Positions 22,431-32,704 of a DNA stretch of 64,000 nt are shown here, piece by piece. The stretch spans positions 15,252,001-15,316,000 of the forward strand of contig CM063106.1 in the NCBI GenBank assembly GCA_031841125.1. The letters are read 5' to 3'. A program made the position numbers and the translations under genes. Every line of letters begins with the position of its first letter. The first letter of the stretch is position 1. The DNA is from Acanthococcus lagerstroemiae. Its lineage: Eukaryota > Arthropoda > Insecta > Hemiptera > Eriococcidae. The notes under the pieces were generated by a model. The model ran no database searches and was not told the origin of the DNA. It worked only from the letters and a program-made list of their open reading frames with translations.

Positions 22431-23363
22431 GGGGAAAGTAGCCAAGGATGACATAGTCGATAAGATAACATAGCGAAGATTTCTCGAAAACTATCCACGC
22501 AAAAAATACAATTCTTCGCTTCAAATGTTGGTCACACTGTAGCGAGTAAAACCCGCTATAAACTGATCTTTCAACTGCGTAATGCTAAAAAAATCTGTTT
22601 AAATTTTTTGTGACGTATGATTTTTATTCGAGATAGGTATCAACAAGTGATGGTAAATCTGTTTCTCGTTATTTCTGGTCAAGAATGATTCCAAGTGAAA
22701 GAGCGAAAGGTACACTTCAAAACACCATATTACATATCCTTTTAAAATTAGATTTCAAATTTTTTACTATTTCGAAAATACGAGTATGATACGAAAGCAA
22801 ACAAGATGACATAATGAGCAGAGGGCAAGATGACATACAATCAAATAAGTACTTTCATAATTTTATTAATATTGGAATAACTTGTTTCAGACAAAATTAT
22901 TAATTCTCATCGCACCAGAACTACTGAAAGGGGTTCTTGGATGGAAGAAAATATGAAATCTGTGAATGATGCCATCAAAAGGAAGCCAATGGTAAAATAT
23001 GTACATAAGTCAATTTTGTACCTTGTTCTGTTATACAATAAAGCAATTTTTGATTTTAAAAGAAGAAGCCTAAATTTGTTCACTTTTCATTCTTCTTGAT
23101 TTTTTTTAGAATTGTAAAATAGAAAAAAATATTACCTATGTCATTTTATCAACCATATGGCCTAAGATGACATACTTGACAAATTGTGAAAAAATCAAAT
23201 TTTGAAGCATTTAAGAAATTTCAAAAATTATGTGGCCTAGGAATAATGATAGCCACAGAGTTTTGTACTTCGTTGAGTTCCAATTAGTTTTTTTCTAAAT
23301 GTCAATAATTCGCCTAAAGAATTGGTGAAAGTAAAACCTATGTCATCTTGGACCACCCTTCTC
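22431..23363. mobile_element. TIR element with TA target site
   Basis: Left end GGGGAAAGTAGCCAAGGATG continues into ACATAG; the right end is its diverged complement (CTATGTCATCTTGGACCACC...). Both ends are flanked by TA. GATGACATA recurs inside (about 22805, 22832, 23165). The outer sequence (TA + GGGGAARGT) resembles that of the MITE at 16464-16673, which suggests one Tc1/mariner-pogo-type group with different inner termini. About 933 bp, without a recognisable transposase. Confidence 0.7.
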
Positions 23364-23604
23364 TAATTTGGGCTCGCGTAATCATTTCATCTACTTTCTG
23401 GACGACAGCGCCGGATTGGCGGCACTTGATTAGCTTTACATCTCCATGTGATGCCCATTTTGGCCAAGTGACCAGAACTTTTCCCCCATATTTTGAACAT
23501 TGAAAAATTACGGAGGCGAAGTCTGAGGGATTTATGAGAACGCTCTGGTAAAACCGCAGCGTTTGTACATATACGTTAGTGATACTCCCTTTACTTAAAC
23601 TCAT
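23338..23604 (-). other. Unrecognised open frame, 88 residues
   Basis: A minus-strand frame from 23604 reads FYQSVLINPSDFASVIFQC and VLVTWPKWASHGDVKLIKC, with a more protein-like composition than nearby chance ORFs. Its last eight codons run into the terminal inverted repeat of the element at 22431-23363. I do not recognise the family. It could be a fragment of another transposon's protein into which the TIR element inserted, or chance. Confidence 0.25.
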
Positions 23605-24120
23605 TATGTTCAGGACAAGGGGAAGGGGGAGGGATGAGTAAAAAATAGATATTTGTTGATATTTAATCTATTCTCAATTCCATGGAAAATGAAATTTGGA
23701 AATGTGATATAAAATATAATTTTAGTTACTAAAGTTAGATAGATTTACTGCATTATTACCATGGAGGAAACTTGGTTCTTAGTACATTATGAATATTTAA
23801 GAACTTTAATGTGTTTGTTTTGAGCTGACATACATTTAAAATTATGCAAGAAAGATCTCCTAATGTTTTTAAACACGGCTTTGGGGCTTTAGATCTCGTT
23901 TTTTTCGGAAGGAAGTGAGTGATAGAAGGGAGAAGGGGGCAGTCTCGTAGTACACATATAGTAACAAACTGAACGTTGATTCCTGTCCGTTTTTGGTTTG
24001 AATGTTCGAAGTTTTCGTTTAATTCATTAATCTGTTATCGGATCATTTTTTCCCACTTTAAGAAGATTTATGCAGAATTAAACATGAAAGCAGCCAGACT
24101 TTTCATCGTAGTAGGGCAAA

Positions 24121-24139
24121 AAAAAAAAAAAAAAAAAGT
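24121..24139. repeat. Poly-A tract
   Basis: An uninterrupted run of about 18-19 adenines follows a region of no recognisable coding content (23976-24120). It could be the tail of a retroposed sequence on the plus strand. Confidence 0.4.
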
Positions 24140-24391
24140 CCATAGTAATACGCACCCATGTAATCACGCGGCAGATGTCAAGTAGCCATATTTATATAAC
24201 TTCAGTCTCCGTCTCTTGGAACAAGCGTCCCAGTTTGCCTACTTCCCCGGATACGCCAATGGAATTAAATGTTCTCAGTTACTCTCCCCTCATTATGCAG
24301 TTTTCTTAATTGTTAGGAGACGTCTGATTCCGGATAGCAACTTCCTTACAAATTTCTTTCCTCGATTAGAACGCCTGAAAACACCTAAATT

Positions 24392-24519
24392 TTGACACCC
24401 GCCATTTTGAGTCGCTTGGTGCCCGATGAATTACAATTATACGCGGACGGAAAGCGGAACGTTCCGCATAGTGAATTGAGACTCGCCCGGCACCAAGCAA
24501 CTCAAAATGGCGGATGTCA
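24392..24519. mobile_element. Short MITE
   Basis: Outer ends TGACACCCGCCATTTTGAGT and its complement (ACTCAAAATGGCGGATGTCA), with matching GCTTGGTGCC/GGCACCAAGC next to them, form arms of about 32 bp around a 65-bp centre. The centre itself holds a small palindrome (GCGGAACGTTCCGC). Total 128 bp. Confidence 0.75.
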
Positions 24520-25576
24520 GTACGGGATGTTTCCAGGCAGAGGCGTAGCTAAGGGGGGAGAGATTGGGGGATGAATTCCCTCCCCCCTTGAGATGAGAAT
24601 TTTTTATATGCTGGCTGTATCTCAGTAATGTGCGAAATGAAATTTAAATTCAGATGCATAATTAAAGTACAAAAGCACAAAATATTGAAACTCAATATAA
24701 AAACATACAGTTCATTCATATTAGGTGTAACCCCCAGTCTAACTACATTATAAAAAGATTCTGTTACACCCCCCCCCCCCCGTTGGAAAAATTCTGGGTA
24801 CGCTACTGTTTCCTGGTACTCTACCTCGATTAGAACCTTTTTTATTTTCATTTCATTTCTTTCTTGATTTCTGAAGATAGGGGCTTAAGTCCGAAGACTT
24901 TAAGTAGCTGTATCTGAGATATTCTTGATTTTTTTCTCCCCGCAATACACCCTTAAAAATCTTCTCTGTGGTTCCTTTTCACCGTCCTAAACCATGCTTC
25001 TAACAAGCTTTTGGTTTCTATATAAATCAGTTTTTGCATCTTCTAAAAAGTGTGAAAAATGGACCTAATCCTTTTTGGTTCGCATCAATTCAATTTATAA
25101 TATTTGAACCATTCTCATACTTCAAACTGTCGTGTACCTGACAAGTTGATAGGAGGGGTGATCTGTATAAGATTTCCAAATCATCTTCTTTACGATTCCA
25201 CGTTTCAAACTTGAGTCTTACAAACTAAAAACATAGAAGTGAGTAGTTCAGAGCCAATGTGGCTGTAGAATCTGATATGACCAAGAAGGCTGAGAATCAA
25301 CGTAAAAGTACAAAAAGGAAATTGAGTAAGTAAGCCCTAAAACAAAAAAATTTAAACAAGACCGACCAGAGCCTATCAATGTCGATTCTGACTCCATAAA
25401 TTAGGTATAATAATCAAAATTATTGAAAAACGACAGAATTTGAGCACAAAAAGACTAAGCTAAGCATGATCATGAACTACCAACATCAATCAGAATTGAC
25501 TATACACTAATAAATCAGGCCAAAATCGACTAAAATTAACCAAAAATGCAAGGATTCGTCTACGAACAACAGCATA

Positions 25577-26137
25577 TGTAACCTGGAATCATGAAATGTG
25601 CCTCTGGTATCAGAAAATCATTTCTCACATTCTTGACTATTCTTATAGCAAAAATCACGCTCTTTCGAATGAAACAAATCGTAGCTTCCTATCTTTATTA
25701 GGTTTCCACAAACCGCATTCAAGACTTACGTCAAAAGTTTAAAAACATCCGTTTACATGGCGCTGTGTGAAACGGGCCTACGGGAATGACAGAGAACAAG
25801 AATTTGAAGCGCGGTTGTCATAGCAACGTGTAAACGCACCACCACAGATGTACACGCTACGTACATCGGTGTGAACTACTGCTAGGGCACTACAAACATG
25901 AGTATAATCATCCGCTATTTTGATTCACAGTGCGCCCGTGCCCGTGGATGCCGAATCCGACTATGCGGAGCATACCGTGTAGTCAGTTTGGCATCGACAG
26001 GCGCAGTGTGAATCAAAATGGCGGATGATTATACCCATGTTTACAGTGCTCGACTACTACCACCATTTCATCTTTACACTCGTTTATCTCGAAAACCTGT
26101 TTTCGCACAAGGGGCACATTTCATGATTCCTGGTCAC
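25577..26137. mobile_element. MITE family B copy 1, with an inserted inner element
   Basis: Termini TGTAACCTGGAATCATGAAA and, at the right, the complement of TGTGACCAGGAATCATGAAA, with GTGCC.CT following. A second, uninterrupted copy lies in the opposite orientation at 50095-50421. Alignment of the two shows about 225 extra bases here (about 25822-26050), including the inverted repeat at 25894-26043. Confidence 0.75.
25894..26043. mobile_element. Nested MITE inside family B copy
   Basis: Inverted arms AAACATGAGTATAATCATCC...TTTTGATTCACAGTGCGCC and the complement at 25996-26043 surround a short centre. It lies in the segment missing from the other family B copy. AAAATGGCGGAT in its arm is also found in the MITE at 24392-24519, hinting at a common family. 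Confidence 0.7.
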
Positions 26138-27614
26138 ATTTGATTAGAATCGATCAAATCATCCAACGTAACTTAACTAAAAAAGACTCAATAATTCTGA
26201 GCCAATCATGATCAAAAACAACCATAAGACCAAAAATCCGCTACTAACAAATCTGTCACAAAATGGACAGGTTACCAAAGTAACGAACAGAACTGATTAA
26301 AACGGACCAGAAACAAACTAAACCAAAATAACCAGAAATATCTAAGAAAAAAGAAAGTATATCCGAATTCTTTCAGCCAAGAACAAATATAAGACCCCCT
26401 AACATTACCATACGTTACCAAAAAGAATCCGAATTGAGCACAGAACCGAAGCGGGGTCAGTATTTGACTGACTCTTCTTCTTAAACCAATGTCAAGTCTG
26501 ATTTTTCTGAAAATATTAAACTAGGAGCAATTTCTCTTCATTCAGTCTATTCTTTTCTCTACTCTGTTTCATTATTTTCCTACTTTTAATTCATTTCTCA
26601 TGCGCCCCTTTCCAAACCAGCGCCACGAAATCGTGGCTTCGTTGACCCGTGGGGTAAATCTGAGTCAGTTTGATATTTTAACAAATGCGAATGAAGTCTA
26701 CAAAAAGCAGTGTTGCCAGATCATTTTCATGAAAATTCTTGAGATTTGGTTTTGTCACGTGAATAAATACATTGGAGTGAACACTTATTTAGGTGTCAGC
26801 TGTCAATGTTCCCTTCTACTTACTTTCTTCCCTGTGTAATAAGAATTATAGATCCACGACTTTTTAAAATTGTAAATCAGCTTTTCTAACACAAGTTAAA
26901 GGCCATGATTCTTCCTTACTTTCTCCCCTGCCCTCCCCCACATCAGTATAAATAAAAAAGCTATTTTATTCACGCGTTTCGTTAATTTCATGCTAAACAT
27001 AGAAAACCTTTCCATAATATGAAGTGATAGGCACATCTTCATAATTCTGCACCTACATTGCATACCGCAGTTTTCAAAATTAATTTCTGATTATCGAAAA
27101 ACACGATAATGTAATTTATTATTCAGTAGCTCCTGCATTCAGCGCGCACCAGACATCTTAAAACTTACTTATCCCGGGGCTCACGTTACAATTTCTCGTT
27201 ATTTACTGATGAACCAAAACTTTCTTTCTCACAACTTATTCAATTATCACCATAACCACTAAAACGTTTTAAGCCACCTTCAAGTAATAAAAAAATTGTC
27301 GTCTGCATAAATTGTAAAATGGAAAAATCAATGATTCATATTTCTGTCTCAAAGGAGATTTTTCGGTGAAGTAAATGACCGGAAACAAGTTTTTAAGCAA
27401 TTCACAATCGTACTAGAGATACGGTGTGTGAATTTGTTCGCAAACTTTTAATGAATTAGATTACTATTTGAAAGTTCTCAAGTTGAGATTTCAAACTTAT
27501 TTTTCTATTCTTGGTCCTGAATTTTGATGTCCCCGAGAATTTTGTGCTCTCTGGTAGGTTCAGTCGTAGTTACCAAGTTTCAAAGAAAATGGTTTAGTAC
27601 GATTTTGAGTTATA
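26138..27614. other. Non-coding stretch with degenerate ACCAAAAATC-type motifs
   Basis: From about 25260 to 25560, and again at 26140-26400, short variants such as CCAAAATCGACTAAAATTAA and AACCAGAAA recur irregularly. They look like the reverse complement of the motif tract at 61801-62830. Beyond 26400 I see nothing I can name; the short ORF at 26600-26839 has no motif. Confidence 0.4.
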
Positions 27615-28008
27615 GGCACTATTTGTAGATTTCAAGAAAGCATTTTTGACACTCTCTACTATGTTAGGTCAGCTCTTCAAAATAGGGAATTCCCAAAAAG
27701 TCACAAATACAAAAAAGTGGAGACATATATTATTAAAGCTAGATAGGAAAAGTGAAAAATTTCCGATAAACAGAGGCATAAGACAATGCGACCCCCAGTC
27801 GCCCAACCTATTCAATGCCGTTTTTGAACTCGTTTTTCAGAACCTGTGTTGGGCTGTGAAAGATTTAAAAATTAATGGTAACTACTTGAGCAATCTAAAG
27901 TTTGCAGACAACCTGATCATACTGGGTAAAAACTTGACGGAGTTCTGTGCGCTTAAGAATTCCAGAAAATGCGGATCTCAGAAACATTGGAAAATAAATT
28001 TAGTTTAA
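27615..28008 (+). pseudogene. RTE reverse transcriptase fragment
   Basis: The plus strand reads FVDFKKAF, then INRGIRQCDPQSPNLFNAVF, NLCWAVKDLKINGNYLSNLK and FADNLIILGKN. This is the RTE RT palm with the QGDPLSP block (here QCDPQSP) and the FADD block altered to FADN. About 130 residues remain. It ends at the start of a C/T-rich tract. Confidence 0.8.
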
Positions 28009-28011
28009 AAC

Positions 28012-28975
28012 TAGAGGGCTTTGCCCCCTGGCCACTTCACGGCCCCACCCCCACCGTCACCCCTGACGCTTCGCGCCTCGTCCGACCACCACAGTCCTCA
28101 GTGTTTGGTCTAAAACTTTTATTCCTGAGTTGAGGTTTGCTTCGGACTTCTTTTGCTCCCTCTCTATCAGCGGACCTCAAGCTTCCACCATGAACCCCCT
28201 TTCATCCATTCTTCATCACGAGCCTCCTCCTCCTCCACCACGACCCCCTCGTTCACCACGGTTGCTCTCCGCCTCCACGGTCACACTTCAACAGTCGCAG
28301 CCCTCCTTAGCCACGAACTCCTTCCCCACAACGGCCATAATCTACCAGAGGCTTCAATGCCCACCCCATGGTCTTTTACCTCCACAGTATCCCCTACGAA
28401 CCCTACCCTCTCCCTTGAATGTCCTCCTCACCTCTACAATCATTGACCACCACAACCGACCTCCAATACCTGGGCCTTAATCTCTTCACATTACCCTCTA
28501 CCTCGCTCCATGACCTTCTCCATCCACAGCTTCTTCCCCACATGACACCCTAGCTTCATCCCTCTGATCATCACCTAGTCCTCCAACTAGTCCCTCCCTC
28601 TGATCACCCTCTTCCATCCCGAGTGTCCTCCCCAATTAGGGCCATGCCCCTCCGAACACCCCATACCACTCACTACGCCCTCCCCAATTGCGGTCCTAAT
28701 CCCTCGCTACAGCCTTCTCCTTCCACTGCTAATTCTCTGCGGCTTCCTCGTTCCAACTCCCTCGAAGATCCCCTGGTCCTCCACTCAGGAGCTCCCACCA
28801 CTAGCCCCCCCACACCATGGCTTTCATTTCCCTCCCCGGTCCCTCTCTTACCCAGGACTCTCTTACTCACCATTACCCCCACCACCCAGGGCCTTTATCC
28901 TCCTTCTGAGGACTCGCCCCGCATGGATCTCCTCCCCATTTTGGAGCTCCCTTAACCGTGAATCACCTCCTAGAG
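28012..28975. repeat. Pyrimidine-rich low-complexity tract
   Basis: Nearly 1 kb of the plus strand is dominated by C and T (CCTCC, CCACC, CCTCTCC), sharply different from the AT-rich surroundings. The open frames inside (28130-28480, 28623-28955) are Pro/Ser/Leu-rich by-products of composition, with no domain. It opens with an inverted pair, GGGCTTTGCCCCC, which may be an element terminus. Confidence 0.6.
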
Positions 28976-29006
28976 GCAGGCTACCCCTACAGAAATGAGC
29001 AATTAG

Positions 29007-29307
29007 GGGCAGGTTAGGCAACCCGCATTGGGTCTTTTTCTCCTTGAGGTGGTAGTGGCGGCGGCGGCGGCGGCGGATTTTACTGTTTTAGTATATAGTG
29101 AGATATGTCTTTTTATGTCTTACTATGTCGGTTGTGTCTAAAAACTTGGAGATCTCTTATGTTAGAACAGATTATGTCCTTGAAAGTAGCTGATCTGCCC
29201 CTGCAATTTTTCTGATATTTAGGTAGACAACCCGCTGTGCGTTTTTTCTCCCGGAGGTGGTGGCGGTTGCGGCGGCGGATTTTACTTTTTTAGTATATAG
29301 AGAGGTA
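29007..29307. repeat. Two copies of a GGCGGCGG-containing unit
   Basis: Bases 29007-29100 and 29216-29303 match: AGGTWGGCAACCCGC, TTTTTCTCC, GGAGGTGGT, a GGCGGC run, and GGATTTTACTNTTTTAGTATATAG. The first copy has a longer GGC run (six units). The unit may be the repeated end of a larger element that includes the preceding pyrimidine-rich tract. Confidence 0.55.
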
Positions 29308-29365
29308 CCCCATATGTTAGCTCAACCCCCCCCCCCCGGATATATTCTTGGATACGACACTGGGT

Positions 29366-29455
29366 CTAAGTCGAAATGTAGCGAATTGCCACGTGGGCTC
29401 GAACCCGGGACCTCCGGATTCCGAGACCAACGCGCTATCCACTCGGCCAACTAGA
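29366..29455 (-). mobile_element. tRNA-derived SINE, copy 2 (head only)
   Basis: The minus strand reads TTGGCCGAGTGGATAGCGCG, TTGGTCTCGGAATCCGGAGG and CCCGGGTTCGAGCCCACG, then the first part of the body to GCTACATTTCGACTTAG. The rest of the body and the tail are missing. This copy retains a good A box and B box. Confidence 0.8.
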
Positions 29456-31454
29456 CCCCCTATTTTTGCAACTCTACCGAGATTTAAGAAGTTGTTAAAA
29501 GTTTTCCTCATTCCCGACGAAAAACGAAAATTTTTTTTTTTAGATTGTGTTTGGTTTGATTCTAGGCTACTAAATTACATAAACGCGGGTCAATGACACC
29601 AATTTTAAATCCAGTATAAATAAGAAATAAAATTTTAACCTCAAAAGACTTACGGTGAAACTCTTTCGTTCATTGACTCCTAAATAAATTTCATAAGTCG
29701 GCAAGTTAGAAAATAATAATTTATAAGAAGCCGCATTAATGAGAAACACGAACGAGGAAAACCGATCCAGCTTTTAAATTCCTTTTTTCTCTCTTCTTTC
29801 CTTTTTTTCCCCCCGACAAAGCTTAAATGTAGCTGAGATATCTACGCACAGTCTTTTGACGACGGTATCGCGCAAATATGCATCTTAGAAATCATGTGTC
29901 CTCTAAAAGTGCTCAAAGTAAAACGGAAATTTTAAGCCCTGTTTAAGCCGCAAGAGTATCTGCAACTCTCGAGTCCTAGCGAGAACAAAAATCGAGAGTT
30001 ATTTAACTTCTACAATTCTTCCGGAAGTCTTTGGAGTTTTTCCTACGCTAGCAGACAGAGTACAAGGTTCAATGGAGTTCGAAAACTTTTTAAAGAAAAC
30101 TATACGAAGGCTTATGTTACGAGTGACAAATTATTTGCACACTTGTAAACGGAATGCAAATTTCATCGAAGAATGTTTGGCATGCTTGCACACTCGAGCC
30201 AAACACATCCTGCAGTGTATATTTTGAATTTCATGCGCCAGTTGTGTGAATTGAATTGTGTTACGATCACGTTGAAAAACACTTTAAAACTTTCCCTCGT
30301 CGCAGGGAAGCCAAATCATTGCGCGAAATAAGAACCCCCAAGTTTCCCGAAATAACGAGAAATTCGAGCTTCGATAGTATCGTGAATTTCACATTCCGTC
30401 ATTTCGAGTTTAAAGTACTGTTCGAATTAATACTCGTAATGTAATACCGATATAATCGGTCTGGCATTTAGTGAAGTTGAAAGGAATGGCAGTGCTTTCT
30501 CCACAAACTTTATCTACCCGTTAAGAGGTTAACTAGGTGACAGTTCGCACGCAGAAGTGCCTGGCGTATTATGAATGTATTTCAGGAAGATAGTGTTAGT
30601 TCATTTGTGCGCTTCGAAAATATCATCCGTGCATGGTTCGTTTATCCCCCAAAGCGATAACATTCGTTGTCGGGAATGCACATGTATACAATTTCGGTGA
30701 ACGCGTGAAATGGCTGTTCCAATTTCGAATATTCGCGATCCTTGTTGACAGGACCTCTAATTGCTATCCAGGTTGCTGAAAGGGTTAATTTAACCGTAAA
30801 TACCGGTATGTCAAACCAAAAGCAGCCGATGCAGAAGTTGACGTCGTACCGGGTCAAACAGATAATATATATTATGAATTTCCATACTGCGAGTATTCCA
30901 ACTGAAGCGGTGCTGAAATAGAGTGAACCTGGTGGATTGGGACTTAAAAGACTATCAGGAAAATACTATCGTATCGGTCCAATATTCACCTTTCATTACC
31001 CCTTCGCCATGCATCATTTTCTTCCTCTCTGCCTTCCAGCCACCATACGGTTCAAAACTTCCAAATGTACGGGTCCAAATCTTAATTGTGAATCGAGCCG
31101 CCCACCTGGAAATTTCCCGGTAATTTATGGCCAATCCGCCACTCCTGTAATGAGCCAGAGGGGCGTACCGATGGGGAAAGGAGCCTTTTTAAATATATTT
31201 CACAATTGGCATGTTTAGTAAAATCAATTTTCAGTTGACAAAGTCGGAAGCTCTAGTTAGTCAAATCAGATCGGCAGCAGGCAAACTTTCAAAAAGGTTG
31301 ACTTTTAAAGGTCCGGCTGCAAATAGCCGAGCCAGTTTTAATCACTTTTTCTTCTTCGAACTGTTTAGTCAGTATGACGTGAATCACAGATCAGTTCTCG
31401 CGTGGTTTTTGGTAGTGTTTATTGATCCGAGTCACAGTTCAGTGCAAACTAGCG
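29456..31454. other. Stretch without recognisable gene
   Basis: About 2 kb with mixed composition. A minus-strand frame at 30642-30857 and plus frames at 30923-31468 have no motif I recognise. No repeat within the window pairs with this stretch apart from its right edge. Confidence 0.5.
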
Positions 31455-31655
31455 TTAAGCTAGGTTGACCTGATGCTAGTTTTCTATCGGATTGTTGAGG
31501 AACAGAGCTAGCGGATAGTGTGCCATCCGGCGAGTGGTGGATAGTTCGCTATCTGCTGGCAGCAAACTATCCGATAGCATCGTGTAAGCCTAGCTGCTAT
31601 CTGCTAGCAGCAAACTATCCGCGATAGAAATCTAGCATCGTGTTAACCAAGTTTT
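31455..31655. mobile_element. Palindromic MITE with CTATCCG motifs
   Basis: The left side AAGCTAGGTTGACCTGATGC plus TAGTTTTCTATCGGAT pairs with the right side (GATAGAAATCTAGCATCG plus TGTTAACCAAG). Inside, GCTATCTGCTNGCAGCAAAC and TATCCG occur twice in tandem (31549-31579, 31595-31625). Confidence 0.65.
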
Positions 31656-31739
31656 ACTTCTTGAAAAACCAATTCAATGGTTGAAATTTCCATGGAAATT
31701 GATTTTTCTTCCAGCCAAGTGCTCATTGATCTTGATCTT

Positions 31740-32700
31740 AGTCTGAGACGAAATTTGACTTTCAGATTGGGGGGGGGGATGGAGAAAAAAATTTGCCGAA
31801 AAATATTTTTTTAAACAAAAATTCACCGACAAAATTTTTTTTAAATTGAAAATTTACCAATTTTTTAATCAAAATATTTTTTAGTTGAAAAAAACCAACA
31901 AACATTCTTAGAAAATGAAACATTCAAATGAACAGTTTCTAACTTTGCCAACTGCCAAATTACTGGGTGTGTTCCCCCTCCCCATAGTTTCGGTCCTGCA
32001 AATGCAGATCTGAACCTTATCCCCCACCTACTCACAAATGCGCACATGAGCATACCCTAGTCTGGGAGGATAAGCTGGAAGGATGTTAACAATACTAGAG
32101 AGGAACACACAACTTTCTTTATACATTAAAGTAGTTATTATTTACGCTTGGTGATATTTTTTTCTGAATTTCCTCTAATTCGTCTCCTAGACTGGTTCCA
32201 TTAAAATCAAAAAAAAAAAATCTACAAAGTTTCGGATCGATTGGATTAGGGGAATCCGTGCCTCAACTCACGTTCGTTCTTATGGGAAAAACACATGGAA
32301 TTTTGACTTTTGTTCCAGACTAAATTTCCCTCCTATATTCACTAGGACCAAAGCCTGTAAATCAAACAATAAAACATTGCTATCGGATTCAGTTTGTGAC
32401 ATTAGAAAATAAGTCTTTTGCTTTCAACTTTTAGATTTTAATAAAATGTTCAGACTAGTCTCTGAAAGGAGTCTAGGATACTCCATTTTCAGAAACGAAA
32501 TTTGACTTCCAGTTTGGAGAGGTAAAGAAGAAAAATTGGCCGACTAAATTTTGAAAAAATTAAATATTTGCTGATGAATAATTGAAAAGATAATCATAAA
32601 AAAAATGAAAATTTCAAATGAATAATTTTAAAATTTGCCGACAGCAAAATTATGGTGGGCGAAGGGGGAGGGAAGTCAACCCCCTTTATTGATTAGAGGT
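31740..32700. repeat. Two diverged copies of an unnamed AT-rich repeat
   Basis: Segments at about 31740-32040 and 32490-32690 share the order: TTGACTTNCAGNTTGG, a G-run or GGTAAAG, ATTNGCCGA, AAATTTGCC with GACAGCAAAATTA, and a closing CCCCCT patch. Orientation is the same. No coding content. Confidence 0.45.
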
Positions 32701-32704
32701 ACAT

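Noticed and set aside
28130..28955. Pro/Ser-rich frames (110-116 residues) as genes
   Set aside because: They lie wholly in a pyrimidine-rich tract, are open in more than one frame, and have no domain or start context.
30642..30857. Minus-strand frame (71 residues) as an additional Dscam exon
   Set aside because: No Ig cysteine-tryptophan-cysteine pattern and no matching splice phase.
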